NCBI RefSeq assembly: GCF_014648895.1
Contig: NZ_BMRZ01000011.1
Location: 186,001 to 250,000 of the forward strand
Source: Streptomyces tanashiensis
GTDB taxonomy: Bacteria; Actinomycetota; Actinomycetes; Streptomycetales; Streptomycetaceae
Reading direction: 5' to 3'
Length of the DNA stretch: 64,000 nt
Shown: positions 63,399 through 64,000 of the stretch, one piece after another
How the letters are laid out: every line of letters begins with the position of its first letter
Position numbering within the stretch: position 1 is the first letter of the stretch
Made by a program: the position numbers and the translations under genes
The notes under the pieces: generated by a model
Database searches by the model: none
Told to the model about the DNA's origin: nothing
The model's input: the letters and a program-made list of their open reading frames with translations, nothing else

Positions 63399-63725
63399 TC
63401 AGGCTCCTTGAGCATTGGGCGAGGTCTCGGTGGCCGGGCTCGTCTCGGCGGTGGACCCGCCCTTGTCGCCACGCAGCGCGTTCCGCAGCATTTCGTGCCA
63501 GCGGGGGCGCTTGCGCGCGGGGACGTGATCCACACCGCCGGGCGACCACGGGTTGCACCGCAGGATGCGCCAGGCGGTCAGGGCCGTGCCCTTGATCGCG
63601 CCATGCCGGTCGATGGCCGTGAATCCGTAGTGGGAACACGACGGGTAGTACCGGCAGACGGGCCCCAGAAGAGGGCTGATCGTCCACTGGTACAGCTTGA
63701 TGAGAGCCAGCAGCGGGTACTTCAT
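63399..63725 (-). CDS. yidD: Membrane protein insertion efficiency factor YidD
   Basis: A 108-residue membrane-associated protein: KLYQWTISPLLGPVCRYYPSCSHYGFTAI is diagnostic, with the conserved cysteines, followed by RILRCNPWSPGGVDHVP. It helps YidC-dependent insertion. The ATG overlaps the rnpA stop (ATGA). The last ~25 residues are a low-complexity tail. Confidence 0.96.
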   Translation of the reverse strand: MKYPLLALIKLYQWTISPLLGPVCRYYPSCSHYGFTAIDRHGAIKGTALTAWRILRCNPWSPGGVDHVPARKRPRWHEMLRNALRGDKGGSTAETSPATETSPNAQGA

Positions 63726-64000
63726 CGCGCGCCCCCTCCCAGCAGCCGCTGGAGAGCGGCGTCCAGGTCTCGGGCCAGCTGTGCGTGTTCGGCGTCGCCG
63801 GCTCCGGGCAACGCCCGTACGACCACCAGGCTACCGGGGGGCAGCTCGGCGAGGCGGTCGCGGACGAGATGGCGCAGGCGTCGCTTCACCTGGTTGCGTA
63901 CGACCGCACCGCCCACGGCCTTGCTCACGACGAAACCCGCACGCGTCGGGGGAGCGCTCTCCCCAGGCGCGTGCGGGTTCGATGCACCGCTGCGTAGGTG
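63722..64000 (-). CDS. rnpA: Ribonuclease P protein component, 5' end cut by the window
   Basis: The C-terminal 92 residues of the RNase P protein subunit, which helps the catalytic RNA trim tRNA 5' ends. The RNA-binding signature VVSKAVGGAVVRNQVKRRLR (RNR-type motif) is present. The N-terminus lies beyond the window towards rpmH and dnaA. It overlaps yidD by four bases. Confidence 0.96.
   Translation of the reverse strand, partial: HLRSGASNPHAPGESAPPTRAGFVVSKAVGGAVVRNQVKRRLRHLVRDRLAELPPGSLVVVRALPGAGDAEHAQLARDLDAALQRLLGGGAR

Overview
The window is a GC-rich actinomycete chromosome segment, almost certainly from Streptomyces. Evidence: very high third-position GC, many GTG starts and GTGA/ATGA stop-start overlaps, the sporulation gene pair ssgA/ssgR, and a gene order matching the known Streptomyces oriC flank (rnpA-yidD-yidC-jag-rsmG-parA-parB ... 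trxA-trxB-sigM-murJ). The right edge cuts rnpA, so rpmH, dnaA and oriC should lie just beyond it. Eleven perfect parS sites (GTTTCACGTGAAAC) in the window fit this location.

Layout. 1-6.6 kb: 3' part of cydA under a Rex-type operator, a cyclophilin-fold protein, hisC, a LacI regulator, a metallophosphatase and a membrane protein. 6.6-12.8 kb: thiC with its TPP riboswitch, a YibE/F membrane protein, ssgA and ssgR, and small proteins. 12.8-21.6 kb: ptpA, a PLP lyase, LysR, NUDIX, flavohaemoprotein, HAD phosphatase, two GNATs, MarR and a serine hydrolase. 21.6-30.2 kb: a complete Tn7-like transposon. 30.2-38.2 kb: dnaB, a MATE transporter, the rpsF-ssb-rpsR-rplI operon, and cell-wall genes (femX, alanine racemase-like). 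38.2-47.7 kb: GT87 glycosyltransferase, class A PBP, PadR regulator, inositol-phosphate synthase, MFS, cca. 47.7-57.5 kb: DUF6049, murJ, a pseudokinase, sigM with its anti-sigma factor, and trxBA with a perfect SigR promoter. 57.5-64 kb: GNAT, parB, parA, rsmG, jag, yidC, yidD, rnpA.

The most interesting item is the 8,549-bp Tn7-like element at 21613-30161. It has 11-bp terminal inverted repeats (TGTAGGGTCTC), a 5-bp target duplication (CCCGA) on both sides, and a translationally coupled tnsA-tnsB-tnsC-tniQ operon. It also carries four small cargo genes that resemble orphan or immunity-type proteins. It sits 5 bp past the stop codon of dnaB with its tnsA end facing dnaB, the same geometry Tn7 shows at glmS. 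This suggests that its unusually long TniQ, which has several helix-turn-helix segments and a C-terminal LysR-like domain, uses the dnaB 3' end as an attachment site. The neighbouring serine hydrolase has lost its native upstream DNA to the insertion.
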